From the NCBI GenBank assembly GCA_027886175.1, contig JAJNNQ010000002.1, positions 5,274,001 to 5,338,000 on the forward strand: 64,000 nucleotides of DNA, in the 5' to 3' direction. The DNA is from Phylloscopus collybita. Its lineage: Eukaryota; Chordata; Aves; Passeriformes; Phylloscopidae. Below the pieces are notes generated by a model. The model was not told the origin of the DNA. It saw nothing but the letters and a program-made list of their open reading frames with translations, and made no database searches. Position numbers and translations under genes: made by a program. This document shows, in pieces, positions 1 through 13,059 of the stretch (position 1 is its first letter; every line of letters begins with the position of its first letter).

Positions 1-352
1 CAGGAGATCAGGTAACGTCACAGGATTAAGATTTTTGACAATTATATTTAGCTGTGCCTCATTCCTCTTCCCTTTTCTGCCCAAAACAGGATCATGCTAC
101 TGAAGGCATTACTACCTGAACACCAGCTCAGCAGCAGATTAGAAATATTTCCCCACACAAAGCTGAGGATTCTCTTTTCTGGAGAGAATCTACAAAACCA
201 CAACCTGACACGGGCAAAAGCTACCAAAGCACCATCAAAGACTTGACAAACACAACAGCACAAAAAACCCAAGAGCTGCAAAACCTCACTTCATGTGGCT
301 ACTGTAACTGCTACTGGACAGAGAGAAAAATGAGGGTAACAATGGATCTTAC
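1..352 (-). other. KMT2C: KMT2C intron 5, partial
   Basis: Intronic sequence begins with the donor GTAAGA directly after exon 5 and runs off the window edge. Nothing else recognisable is present. The next exon, which should continue the first extended PHD module, is outside the window. Confidence 0.85.
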
Positions 353-492
353 CTGTTGGCTCAAATAAGGCTTGAACATCAATGTCATCTGGTAAGCCAA
401 CTAAACTGAGTTCATCCCAGAATTTGACAACCTGATCGTCAGAAGCAGTTTGGGTGCTTACACTTGTACATGATGCTATACTCGATCGAGAT
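353..492 (-). CDS. KMT2C: KMT2C exon 5 (N-terminal linker)
   Basis: A 140-nt internal exon bounded by acceptor ATACAG at its high end and donor CAG|GTAAGA at its low end. It completes the codon opened by exon 4 and then reads 46 codons, leaving one base (phase 1) for the next exon. Seen: a Ser-rich start (SRSSIASCT), then the stretch SVSTQTASDDQ and the motif WDELSLVGLPDDIDVQALF, both close to human KMT2C. The start is about two residues shorter than the human counterpart I recall, so the linker diverges while the second half is conserved. In the family this segment links the two halves of the first extended PHD zinc module. No stop or frameshift is visible. Confidence 0.95.
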
Positions 493-1627
493 CTGTATCA
501 GGAAGCAGAAAAAAAAAAAAACTTAGAAATGCCCACATTCTTTGTTCAGTTAGCCAGATACTCACAAATGATCTGAAACTTGCGACAAGTGTGTAAACTT
601 TTTTTCATAATATAATAAAATATAAATCAACAGGATCAAAAGTCTTCCTTATATTTTATCCCAACACTTTCCCCAAAAACAGTTTCCATTTAAAGCTCCT
701 ATTCAGTAAACAAGCCTGCTCTCTTCCAGTTCTTCAGGACACACAGGCTTCTTTAAGTTTGATTCTGCTTGATAATAAAACTTGCCCAACTCTTGGAATT
801 GAGAAAGAGGTAAGAACGTTCAGAGGTGAGGTGCCTATAGAAAATACTACAGCAATGGGGGGAAGATAGAAAAAAAAACAGGACTTCAAAATGTGTTTGG
901 AAATAAACATATTTATACAATGCCATTAGATGTTAAAAAAAAAAAAAAGGTGAGGGTGAGCTGGAGGAAAGAAGGGGGGGGATTAAAAAATGCAGGGATA
1001 TAAAGACTACTATAAAGTTTACAACCTTATTAATTTGTTCCCCAAATTCTAATCTCACCAGAAAACAATTCACACAACTCAGATGACTGCATCTAAAAAA
1101 AACCAGAAGCAACAACTCTGCCTTTATTTCCCACAGGCTAAAGAATATCTTGGACATCTAAGAGTGTGCATTTAGGCCTACTGATAAGAGACCTGATCAC
1201 TGATGCAACAATTGGTAGGAAAGGTGGTGCTGTATTTTCCATTAAGGTTCTTTGAACTTGATTACTCTCTGCTATTAATAACTCAATTGTATGCATTTGT
1301 CAATAGATACAGTAACCATCAGAATTTTAACCTGTGATAACTCTTGCTTTCCTGAAAACCAAGCTTTACTTCAGCCATTACATGCATAAATACATTAAAA
1401 AAACCTTAGTTTGAGGGGAAAAGAGTTCTCTTGCACCACCCAAGAAATCTTAAAAGTTTTGTATTATTACATGGTATCTTCATGACCTGCATAATTTAAA
1501 AAAAACATCGACCCCAAAACCTATCAATTCTGACACTATCAACATTTAAAACCTCCTTAACAAAGCACTATGTCCTGTTTAACAAAACTGGTTTCTGAAC
1601 ACCATTCATGTCCATGGGAGTTACAGG

Positions 1628-1806
1628 ACAGTTTGGGTTGGAAAGGATCTCGTTGCAGCCCTCCTACAACGGGCAGGGACATCTCCCACTATCCCAGGTT
1701 CCTCTAAGCCCTGTCCAACCTGCCCTTGAACACTTCCAGGGATGGGGCATCGACAGCTACTGCACAGGGGCAGCCTGTGCCAGTGCTTCACCTCCATGAC
1801 AGTGGA
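1628..1806 (-). mobile_element. CR1 LINE fragment
   Basis: The plus strand reads gtttgggttggaaagga..., ...gggcagggacatctcccact..., ...ttgaacacttccagggatggggcatc... This is the reverse complement of the 3' end of a chicken-repeat-1 LINE, so the element lies on the minus strand. It is 5'-truncated, as is usual for CR1, and retains only the 3' terminal ~180 bp. Confidence 0.85.
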
Positions 1807-2284
1807 GCCTCTAAAACCAAACTGCTGCAACACTGAAGCTTAAAGGATCTTTAGGAAAAGCTAAATCCCAATTGACAAGGCGTTTTTCTGTATAAAAAAC
1901 CTTTCTCACAATATCAAACCAATCCATTTACAGAACTTCTCAATTTACTCCGCAATCTTGCCCTGCACAGAAACACTTTCCACATACTTCCCAAACAATA
2001 GTATTTCATATACCTATAGAATACAGCCTGAGACGAGGTGTTACTTTTATTAGCTTTAAGAAAAGTCACTTTTCTATACCAGCATTACACAACTTGCACT
2101 TTTCTACCACCAACATGATGACAGAAATGTACAACGCACACTCAAGCAACCTCAGCGAGGGTGGAACACCCTGAGCAGCTTCTACAGCAGCAGCACAGCC
2201 ACGGACAGCCACGGTCTGACTCCGGGAGCCTGGCAGAGCCGGCAGCCGCCTCCCTCATTGTTTCCCTCCCCGGCTGGGAGCCAA

Positions 2285-3020
2285 TCCCCCAGCGCCAGGT
2301 CTGTGCACCGCCCGCGGCTCCGCATCATCACCCCGCCCTCAACCCCGCAACACCACCACAGCCCCGGATCACAGCCCCGCATCATCACCGCACCCTCAAC
2401 CCCGCAATCCCTGCCTCACATCACCACCACCGCCCCGGATCATAGCCCCGCATCCCTGCCCCACACCACCACCACCCTGGATCATAACCCCGCATCACCA
2501 CTGTACCCTCAACCCGGAATCCCTGCCTCACATCACCACCACAGGCCCCAGATCACAGCCCCACATCCCTGCCCCACACTACCACCGCCCCGGATCATAA
2601 CCCCACATCATCATCCCGCCCTCAACCCCGCATTCCTGCCTCACATCACCACTGCCCCACACCGCCTGCTGTCTCTGATCCCACCCTCGACCCCTCAGTC
2701 GTCGCCCCACACGCAGCTCCGCATCACCACCCCGCACCGCTGTATCGCATTACCATCCCGGGTCACCGCCTGACCATCTGCCCCACACCGCCCTCAACCA
2801 CGCATCACCGCCCCCTATCACCCATATCACCCATATCGCCCTTGACCCTGCACCTCCCTCAACCCTGCACTGCCTGTGGCTCCACATCACCACAGCGCCC
2901 TCAACCCTACTGCACCCACAGCCCCTCAACCACCTTCAACCCCACACCACCCACAGCCCCTCAACCACCTTCAACCCCACACCACCCACAGCCCCTCACT
3001 GCCCTCAACCCCACAGGGCC
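2285..3020. repeat. C/A-rich minisatellite in intron 4
   Basis: About 730 bp of degenerate tandem repeats built from elements such as ccccgcatcatcacc, ccctcaaccccgcaa and ccccggatcacagc, in higher-order units of roughly 50-65 bp. At the end, one 35-bp unit (ccccTCAACCACCTTCAACC... type) occurs as two perfect copies at 2922-2956 and 2957-2991, followed by a partial third. It is purine-poor on the plus strand. Pro/His-rich reading frames across it are by-products of the repeat, not genes. Confidence 0.9.
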
Positions 3021-3868
3021 TGTCCCGTAGCCATGGCCTATAGCCCTGCAGCACCACTGGCTCCCTTCACGTTCCTCTAGGGTTGCAGGCCCTCTGTCAC
3101 GCACACAGCACTGAGCAATCCCACACTCACCATCAACCGTGAAGGAACCCAAGTCAACACAAGCCCTCGGTGACAGGATCCCTGCACCCATAAAGACGTG
3201 GCTCTGATCAGTCCCATCCCAGTGCCCTCACCAGACACATCATGCACTGAGAAACCTCCACTGTGGGACCAGGTATGCTCCTACTATCTCTCACAATCAC
3301 TGAGAGGCCTGGGGACCATAACCAACCCCCCCTGTCTGGGAGAGCTGCCAGCAAACCGCACTCCTGCAGCGCAGGAACCACTGCTGTATGCCCTCAACAG
3401 CACTGGCACCAGGGTGAGAGCCAGCTCTGGAGAGCAAGAGAAGATGCTCTAACTATGTGGCCAGAGACTGCCCATTGTTCCACAATACATGAAGTGTCAA
3501 AGTCCACCCTCTTCCATCCTTCATGTGCACTTCTACTTCAGCATCACAAGTAGATTTGTGCTTTACAATAACTATGTCTCTTTCTGCGTTGTCTCAGAGT
3601 GAAGATTCTCACTTGGGCAAGAAACAAACTCATTTTTAAAAAGCAGAAGAGAGCCACTGCTATACCACTCATGTTGGTTACTCTAGGGTTCTCTTTTTAG
3701 TTACGTTTTTGTATGTGTTGATTTTCCTTACAAACATTTATTAATATTAAAACCTCACATTTACACGAATACAAGTTAGTTGCCTACTGTAGTACAGAAT
3801 CAGTAAAGATCCTTCCTGAATTTCATGCAAAATAAAACATCTACATATTTATTGCAGGAGAGACTTAC

Positions 3869-4075
3869 TTCTTCTGGCCTCTCTGTTTGCGCGGCACTGA
3901 GTTTTGCCTTGGAGTTCTCTCACAAGCTCCATCGGTGCTGTCGCTGGCTTCACTCTTATTTAAAGGCTGGTTTTTCCATGGGATAATGTACCCAGGAGTG
4001 GGACTGAATTGTTTTAAGTCTCCTTGTCCTAATGAGCTCCGTTCTCCACAGTAACAAAAGGCGCAGAGTTGTTCG
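3869..4075 (-). CDS. KMT2C: KMT2C exon 4 (start of extended PHD1)
   Basis: A 207-nt exon with acceptor TTTTACAG at the high end and a strong donor AAGAA|GTAAGTC at the low end. It enters in phase 2 and leaves in phase 2. After the split serine codon it reads EQLCAFCYCGERSSLGQGDL, nearly identical to human, where these cysteines begin the pre-PHD half of the first extended PHD zinc module. Conserved pieces follow (KQF, TPG-x-I-x-PW-x-NQP), then a divergent acidic/serine linker and a conserved basic end (PRKQRGQ). The zinc ligands C4, C7 and C9 (counting from the first full codon) are present. Its downstream partner cysteines and histidines lie in exons outside the window. Confidence 0.96.
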
Positions 4076-6352
4076 CTGTAAAAGGGAAGATCATTACTTC
4101 TTTATTGGGGGGAAAGCCAGCAGAGGATACCCCATCAAAGAGCAAATTTCATGCTAATTTAACCCTTTATAACAAGACAATAAAAGCTCCAGGTGTCAGA
4201 ATTCAGCATTCAGAAACACTATTTCCAGCTAATTAACAGTTACATTAGAAGAACTTTTCTTCTGTTCACAAAACTGCCTGATTAATGAAGCAAACAAAAA
4301 AATGTCCATGTTATATTCAAATGATTAGAATTTCCAAAACTCTGTGTGTCTAGACACATGCTTGCTAAAAGGCATCAAAATGTTACAGAACACACAGAAC
4401 ATTGCAACACATACACCTTTCTGGAAGCATATACAGCTTATGTCTAACACAATGTGCAAATACTATACACTAAAAGGTTTACCAACATGGAGAAAAATGG
4501 AAGAATGAGAAAACCACGGCAATGGCTACAGTCACACATGCCAGAGCACACCACATACACAAATTCAACCATCCTCATTTACTTCAATATTTAAAAACAA
4601 AATTATGTCTAAAAGTTTTACTGGAGGAATTTTATATTTACAGAACTGTGACCGCTGCAATACCCTGTACCATTTGCAATTATGTTTTAACATGCACAAC
4701 ATAGCGACAGGATTGAAATGACAGCTCTGACAGCACTCCTTGTGTCACATCATATGGAAGCTACTGAAAAATATTTCTATAATAAACATACCCACAAACT
4801 TAAAATGTGAACTTCTGCAACTAATGCAGTTTGCATTAAAGGAAGGCCATTTAACACTTTTTTTTATGCTTAAATGAGCAATTCTGTTTTCTTCATATTT
4901 ATGCCCCAAAGACCCCAAAAAGATGCCTCAGGGAATCAGGCACTTGGATAGAGGCTTGGTTATGCCTGGATTTCATTTAAATAGATTTCAGTGCATCTCC
5001 AAGGTGGCACATTTGGATTTGGGACACTCTGTGCTGTGCGAGTGAGAGGAGGAAAGTGAAGTGGGAGGAAGAGAAAACCTTAAGGTTAAACTGCTGTAAA
5101 ATATTTACTAAATTCTGGGGGGAAAAATAAAGCCTCCTGTGCTTTTCAGCCTGGAGAGAGAAGAGCAGCAACAGAAAAAAGTGAAATTGGAAAAGGAAAG
5201 TTCCAGATCAGAACAGAAAATCCTGGGAATCCAGCGAATTCCCTGAGATTTGGTTCATCGCACTCTGGGATGGCTCCTTTTGCTTGCACCATAGAGCAAC
5301 AATAGGAAGAAAGAAAAAGAAAGAAACCTGAACTGGTCTACTACTACTGGTAATACCAGTCAGTCAGATGCAAAGGAAGGGAGAAGTGTATCATGAGCCC
5401 AAAATGAAGCCCAGAATGAAGCCAAATGCTTTTATTTATGGTTGATAGGTAGGACTGCACTTTCACATGCAGGTTGTTGAGCAGATAAAGCAAGTTCCAT
5501 TCATGGTACTGAAATTACACCTTCCTATGGTAGTTAGGAAACATTTGTCCTCATCTCATGGCCTCGGTTGCACATCCCTCACTGATCTGCCTCAACACAC
5601 AACCAGCACGAGCCAGCACAACCCCCAGAGCTGATGGCAAATGTCTGACACGTTCCAGAAATCTTAAGGAAAAGATATCCGAAGACAAAAAAAATCCAAA
5701 GAAAATATGGATAAAGGTAGTGTGAGAGCAGTGAAAAATGAATACTTACACTGAACAGTACATATGTCTATTTTATAGCCAGCTTTCAGCGTGACAGAGC
5801 AACAAATACACTATTATTTGTCTGTCAGTGACTGTAACCACTGGACTGCCAGTGAAACCTGATCTGGCCTCACAGGCAGTTCCTCAGCAGGCAAAGCAAA
5901 GCTATTCATGCTAGTTGAGACTAGAGAGACTTGTGAGGAGACTTAAGAGATTTAAACAGGCAACACCATGGTATATAAATTACACTAGTTACAAACACAA
6001 GATTATCCACAGTGGAATAAATAATTATTCATACATCCTGTTAGGACAGACTATCACTGCTCAGTGGAAGACTTGAGGATAATTACAAACAAATAAACCA
6101 AGTTCTTTAAAGTGGAGTCATAGCAAATATGCAATAATGTTAAGCTCTATAAAAGAGAAATATGAAACAGTAATTAAGGGAAAGAATAAACTAACTTTTC
6201 AAGTGGTATTATTTGAAAAGGCATACAGGAGTAAAGCTGGTATTTCTGGAGCCTGTAAGGCAGCTCCAGCATCCCAACTTGCAGCAGTAGCTTTCTGCAG
6301 GCAGAGTGGAGTGAAACAACAGGAGCAGTGAGTTTCACAGCTACTCTGCAGC

Positions 6353-6745
6353 GTGGTGCGGACAGCTGTGAAGCTGTCAAGAATCATATGGCTTGTGCTA
6401 CTGCTCCTGCCTCAGCAGAGCTGGGGAACGCAGCTGAACTGGGTGCTCGCCACGGGGAGGGGGCTGGGGGAGCCTGCACTGAAGGTTGTGAGCCCATGGA
6501 TGCAGAAGTTGAAGACAGGAGCAGCAGAACGTGCCCTGAGCACTGCCACGACACTGGGGCGAGACGGAGGGGAGAGATTATACAAAGGGGAAAAAAGGGT
6601 TTCAAGCTTTCCAGGGGGAAAGCAGAGGGGCTTCAACTGTACCCACAGCCAGATACCACAAACACCCAGAGGCAGTGAACTCCCAGCCTCTGCTGGGATG
6701 CTGGAGAGACCCTCTGCAGGAAAGCCAGGCTCCTCTGCCTCCTGA
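6353..6745 (+). other. Unrecognised ORF in a GC-rich patch (doubtful)
   Basis: A 130-codon open frame runs antisense to KMT2C within a locally GC-rich segment of intron 3. Its N-terminus (MVRTAVKLSR then IIWLVLLLLP then QQSWG) resembles a secretory signal peptide: a basic start, a hydrophobic core of about 10 residues and a small residue near position 25. The rest is Gly/Ser/Arg-rich with no family I recognise. Another open frame overlaps it on the same strand, and GC-rich DNA readily gives chance ORFs. No promoter or poly(A) signal is evident. I list it only as a candidate, and it may be part of an old repeat. Confidence 0.12.
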
Positions 6746-7204
6746 CATGCCATAGCTGCTGGCTTGTCACGCCGTACAAAGTGGCCAGTTCCATCACGTT
6801 AGCCTTTTAGCTTTAAGTGCTCAGTAAATATTTTAAGTTATGTCTGTACGGGCAGAAGGTAGAGATTTTTTTCCTATCATCTAAGGACTGCAGAAAGTAC
6901 TTACAAATCTACTTTCCATATGTCAATATGCAATTAGAGGATCTAAATCTGTGATGCAAGAAGAGCTCTCATATTGAAGATAACGAAATAGCAATACTGG
7001 CAAATCTTAAGATCAAACCCTAGATCTGCTATCATAATTAACATATTTTAAGAACAGGATAATTCAAAATGGGATAAAAAGCAAGAGACGATGTGTCACA
7101 AATCTTTTTATAAGCTACTAAGAAAAAAGAGAAAGAAGAAGCTCATCAGTGCTCCATTTAAGATGGAGCTTGGGTGCTCCAACCCAAAATTTAAGTTCAT
7201 CATT

Positions 7205-7270
7205 ATCTGTAACTTCAACTTAAATTACTTATTTCCCATCTGTAACTTCAACTTAAATTACTTACTTTCC
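7205..7270. repeat. 33-bp tandem duplication
   Basis: Two copies of a 33-bp unit (7205-7237 and 7238-7270) share the core atctgtaacttcaacttaaa and the following attactta, differing only near the end of the unit. It looks like a recent slippage or unequal-exchange duplication in intron 3. Confidence 0.85.
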
Positions 7271-10200
7271 CATGACAAATGCTACTTTCTCATAAAGGTT
7301 TAAAGATCCAGAGGTGGTTTATTAGCAGAAGGTGCTAACTACACCTCACCTCATCCTAGAGGGTTTCACAGATTTGAATGCACAGGAATTTTAACACATA
7401 ACACTGAGGAAAAAACTGTGTTCAGAATGAACCAGACCCACTGGGTTTTGGGGATGCAGTAAGAGGAAGAAAAGCTAGTCATTGCTGAAGCTGATGTCTG
7501 CTCCCACTGAGCCACGGGAGGAGATCCAGACTTGGATCTTGCTTGAAGGATGCCCTTTCTAACAAGAAACGTGTTGATCCCATCACTCAGAGCCACCCTT
7601 CTACAGGTTCTTATTTCATCGGGTCAGTGTCTCTTCCTCACACAGAATTTACTCAACCCCCTGACAAGAATCTAAAGTGCTATAATCCTTCCCTGTCCAC
7701 ATCCTGACAAAGGATAACAAAATGCCCTGCAACCACTTAATCCTGAAGGAAGGGAGACCAGTCACTATTTCCTCTACTTGACTGATGACAGTCATCAGGA
7801 CTCATCCTAAAACACAGACTTTCCCATTGAAACAACTTCATTTCAACACATGCAGTATTGGGCAACTAATTGCACAACATTAAATCACAACCAGAGCGGG
7901 AGAAACATCTGGTTTGCTTGCAAACATTCAGTCAGAGAATTAAGGTAAAACTCAAGAGTCCCTCAAACTTATTTTTTAGCAGAATTAAGCCTTAGCATCA
8001 GGATTACCAACACCTGTAGTTGTACTTCCAGGAGTAAGCCCCTCCTGAATCCTTCTGAGCTGGGAAATGGCACTGGGTTATCCTGTGTCAGCCAAGGCTC
8101 CTTGATAACAAGCAGATTTACAGACAGGCTCATGCAAACACGTTTTGTTTATTCTGTGGCCCATATCTCACAGATGTGCACTTGTGCCCACGTGAGCACT
8201 GTGCAGCTTCTGGAAATCTTCAGATGTGTCCACGGGAGGTTGTGTGACCCTCAACAGTATCTCACTCTCACTCTCCTGCCTGTTTTTCATACATGGGCAG
8301 AATGCACCACAAGCTACAGTGATATGGAGTGCTGCCATGCCCCCCACACCTCCACGTTTACAGCTGGGGGAATAAACCTTCCCTCCTCATTCTCACAGGA
8401 ATAACTTCCTTCCACGTCTCCAGGGCCCCCAGACAGCTGAACACCAAGCAAGACAGCGAGTGGCCTAAGCTGAGCACGTCTCTCAGTGAGATGCTTGAAG
8501 TTATCCAATGCTTTCACTACTCAATGGTGAGGGTGGCAGGCTGAAGGAAATTCTGCAACTGCTTGTTCTGCAGAGAAGTGTTAAAAGTGCCTTTCTTTCA
8601 GGAGAGCCTGCACAGGAGAATCCAAGCATTGCAGGGAGATAAAGGGGAGGATGTCAACAGCAGGAGAAATTCAAACTCTTCGATTCAGCTCAAGGGATGC
8701 TCACTTTGTAACTTCCCTGAAATCCCTCCCAGACTACTGTAGAACTGGTATTACCAAAGGAGTTTTGCTGTGCACTCACCCTTTCCAATTAATCACGCTA
8801 AAACCAGGTTTAAATAGGAAAAAACCAATGGATTGTTATATTGGAGAAAAGGCAAGGCATGGCAATTCCAGTAAGATCCAGTAGCTATAGCCATTGCCTC
8901 AACATTAAACACTACACTGCAGATAATCACTACTGCCATTTGCCACGATAACAATTGCACTAAAGTTAAAAAGAAACCCAACTGTAAAAGCATAAAGATC
9001 TCTTTCATTCATGGTTTGGGTTGAAAAAGAAAGTGAAGAGGGTATCATGTGACTTTGGCTATGAATTTGTTTTTAAAGGAATTGTGCAATCATTTTCCTC
9101 AATGCCTGAAAATGCCTTCAGGATTTCTTTTTCACACACTACTTGTTACAGAAATTCAGTGTTTTTAACATCTATTTTCACAATTAAAATTAAGATTCAA
9201 CACAGTGAAATAGAGTATTTGGGAGCAAAACAGAACTTCAGAGCATCGTTTGTACTAATTACTGATGCAGACTGATGAGAATTGGCCTTGAGAATTCTTC
9301 TTCCACCTAACCCTGTTAGTAGTTTTTAACATATGCTAAAAGGCTAAATTAAACACTACAGGGAATCTACTATTTATTTAGCTCTGCCAAGTTGTGCTAA
9401 TGCACAAAATACCTTTGCTCTCATTTTATGTTGTGTTATTTAAAGTGTAAAGTGTTTTTTTCCGTAGTGAAGATCCACCATTGTATCATTTATGTAAATT
9501 CAAACGAATACCTGCAAGCTGCATTTTAAGAGAAGAAAAAAATAATCCCATTTCTGACTTGAAACAAGACTGGGGATCTGCAGTGTGAGTTCAAATATAT
9601 GTGAGATATTCACAGAGATGAAGTTAAAACTCAGATTCAGATGAAGCTTTTCAGCCATCATCTAAATATTCTGTAAATATCTGGACCTCAGTAATAATGA
9701 AGCCTGAAAGGAAACTACTGAAGAAACCTCATTAGGTGAGGCATAAAGGCTTCACATTGATACAGGACTAACAACCCAATAAATCACCCTTCTGAATGAG
9801 GGATACTAAGGACAGACAAGGATGGAAAGGGCAAATGGAGATGCCACAAAGAGAAAGAAGAAAACAATCTCTGCTAAAAGCTGTAGTTAAGTGTTCGACA
9901 CACAATCTCCTTCCAACAGGTACCCGAATCACAGAACAACCTGAAACTGTGAAGTGGTTTGACACTATTATACTATAATAGAGATTTGGGTTTGAAGTAA
10001 GTATTTAACTTATGCAGCCTAATTCTTTTTTAAAAAAGAGGCGGGACAGAGTTCATATGAACTTCAGGTGAAGAATGTTAAAAGTTTGTACAAAGCAATT
10101 AAACTGCACTAGACAATAACTGCTTTCCAGTTTCTTCAGACCAGCACAGTTGGAGTTCTACAGCCATATAATCAACTTAATGATACTCTTCTCATTTGAA

Positions 10201-10650
10201 AGAAAGAAAACATTACCCTCCAAACAACCAAAACAACACATCTCACTGACATTTTGAAATTTAGAAAATGCACTCTTATTTGCCACAAATTGTGTCAGCT
10301 TTAATTCAAACAATATTTAAAGCTCAGTTAGGGTTTAACATACCCTAGATGCAAGAAGAGTTACCACAATGCCAATGCTGAAAAAAGTGAATTTAGAGGT
10401 CTAATCCAAGGCCCTCTAGATAATTCCTTAAGGTCCATGTGAACTGACCTGTACTCTCAAATAACAATCCCCAACAGAATGCAATTGATTGTACCTGAAA
10501 AGTGGCAATTCATGCAATTCTGAGTTATCTTCACCTCTGAGGGATAAAAGAGTAAGAAGCCCTGTAGCTTTAACCTTCAGTATGCATCTGTGCCCAGAAA
10601 GTACTGTCTATGTAAGCCAAATTCTCTCTCTTTATAATTAAAACATAATA

Positions 10651-10800
10651 CAGAGAATGGTTTGGGTTGGAGGGACCTTAAACATCATCCAGTTCCAACC
10701 TTCCTGCTAGGGCAGGCACACCTTCCACTGCAACAGACTGCTGAAAGCCCCAGCCAGCCTGGCCTTGAACACTTCCAGGGATGGGGCAGCCACAGTCACA
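10651..10800 (-). mobile_element. CR1 LINE fragment
   Basis: The plus strand reads cagagaatggtttgggttgg, then agggaccttaaacatcatcc and ccttgaacacttccagggat. This is the reverse complement of the CR1 3' end, including a remnant of the terminal ATTCTRTG octamer. It is 5'-truncated. Confidence 0.9.
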
Positions 10801-13059
10801 CCCAACTCACACAGAGGTGCCAGCCTCTCTTGGAGGCAACTTCATACACATACTAAGCAGGGTCTTACTATCTAAAAATTACTGAGATTTACCACTTAGC
10901 AAGCTGGCTTTAAACAGCAGTTTTTCAAGAAAGCTTCATCTAAGCAGGATAAGCAGAGGCACAGGGATATGAAAGAGGAGGCAGACACGGTACTATCCAT
11001 GCCCTCAGTACGTTCAGCTCCGGGCCTCTCTGGGTCAACTGTGATTCCTGTACACTGATTCTCAGTTTCTCTTTCATGAACTTGCCCAGTCTGTTCTCGA
11101 CCACATCTAAAGTTTCAGCAAACCACATCCTTTGGCAAGGATGTCACTCTAGACAACTCTCTGCAGTACAAAGAATCACCTCCTTTTATTTTGCATCTAA
11201 CGCTTAAAAGTTTTGCTTGATGACCCTCAATTTCTTGCATTAAAAGAAACTAAACAGTCAGGATACAGCCACCTTCCCCACTCCACCTACAATTCTGAAG
11301 CTTCTTATCTTCCTTCTCCAACATCTTTTACAGACTGAAGTCCTGAATTGTTTAACTGGAATCTATTTCAGATCTTTGATCAACCCTTCTGTTGTTCTGA
11401 GAAACGTTTTAAATTTTACTATATTAATTTCTGAAGTTACAGATAGGCTTTCTGTAACCCTATGAGAATTAGTCCAAACTCATTTCTCCAAATGGTTCTA
11501 TCCTCACCAAGCAGAGCCCATGTGCTTCAGAAGAGCTTTAGCACATCACAGCTACGAACACAAAGATTCTCTCTTTGCTAAGCAAACTCCCATCTCTCTC
11601 AATCCCTACATGAAAGCAGACTCCACATGCACCATTCACTCCTTGTGAATGAACATCCTTCTGGTAAAGGTCAGAGACAGTCACAGGGATCACCTCTGCA
11701 ACCACAGCTCTGAGGTGCTGTGAGTCCAGATTTTACCATTTAAATTGCTTGTCCTTTCCATCAGCTTCAGTATGGAAGCAAGGAAGGAATGCAGGGCACA
11801 ACACAGCGTTTGCTGTGTGAGGGAGATGGAAGGTGATGGAGAAACTGGACTACTGACTATGGGAAATAACACAGATCACAGACAGGGAATGAACCAAGAA
11901 GGAAACAGTCACAGTTGACAAGGAAATGAACAAGAAAATGGATAAAGGGGTGAGAAGAAGTACTGTGTAACCAACACCTGTCTAGAAGCCACTGGAAATG
12001 GATAGAAGGAAAATGCACATCAGGCAAACAAACAAAGAAGAGTAAACCTCAACTAAGTGAACCCTGAAACAACGATTAAAACTGATGAACAGTTTAGAAT
12101 TAGTGAGGAGAATGGGAAACAGCATAAAAAAAAAAACCCCAAGAGGCTGGCAAAGAAAGCTGGAGGCATAAAAACCCAAATGGAAGAGGTGATATTTGGA
12201 AGTAATGAGAGAAAACGCTGTATTCACTCAACACTGGAACAGAAGATCCCAGACTATTAAAACTGTCTGTGAATATCCTGTATCTGTGCAACCCCTGACA
12301 AAGCAGGCATCCAAATGCTGTAATGAATAATGCCATCAGCCCTTCAGCATGGCCTGACAGACTGCCAGCCATGGGGTGCTTCTGTCTGTCTGACTGACAT
12401 CTCCCAGAGGACAGAAAACTTGCCCAGGCATCAGACCTGACCTGCCAGTGCTCAGCTTGCTGCTCACCAGTGCAGGACTTGTAAGCAGCATGGCACACCC
12501 AGATGGAGATAAGCCACCTTAGGATGGGGATCAGACAGAAAAACTGCCTAAGAACATCTGTGAGAGGCTGAGTGGGACTCCAGAAACCTGGAGCACCTGT
12601 GAGCACCTGCTCATGCTGGGCAGGAAACATTTCATGGTTTCTGTAGTTGGACTTTTCTACAGCGCAGATTAAATCATGGAGCAAAGGTCTGTGCAACTTA
12701 AAAAGGCCCAGCCATGAATGTCATTGATTATGGTGTCAAATCCCACGAGGCACAAGTCCTACATGAGAGCATTAAACACATTATGGCCACAATGGCAATT
12801 GTTCAGCCTAAGCAAAAGGCAGGATTTTGGCTGCCTGTGAAACCCTTCTTTGGCCCCATTTGTGTGACACGCCTTCTGTGCTCTGAGAAAGACACAGACC
12901 ATCTGGAGAAAACTCAAACCAGCAAGAAGGATCTGAGCTCAAGAAAACATCGTCTACAAAGAAAGTAGGAACAAATTTGGGATTTCTGTTACGAGGTAAA
13001 GCATGCTGGGGAAATAAATGAGAGACTTTGCACAAAGCTGTCCTCCATTATCCTTGGCA

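Larger units (their letters stand above)
493..3868 (-). other. KMT2C: KMT2C intron 4
   Basis: A 3.4-kb intron between exons 4 and 5. It holds short A-tracts near 509-521 and 933-948, a minus-strand CR1 fragment at about 1628-1806 and a large C/A-rich minisatellite at about 2285-3020. The remainder is unremarkable AT-rich intron. Confidence 0.85.

Noticed and set aside
2161..2773. Pro/His-rich ORFs, and a CRISPR-like appearance of regular repeats
   Set aside because: These are translations of a minisatellite. Repeats are contiguous and degenerate with no unique spacers, in a vertebrate intron.
12100..12696. 198-codon minus-strand ORF in intron 3
   Set aside because: No recognisable family or conserved motif. 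A single long frame in 64 kb of intron is compatible with chance or a decayed repeat.
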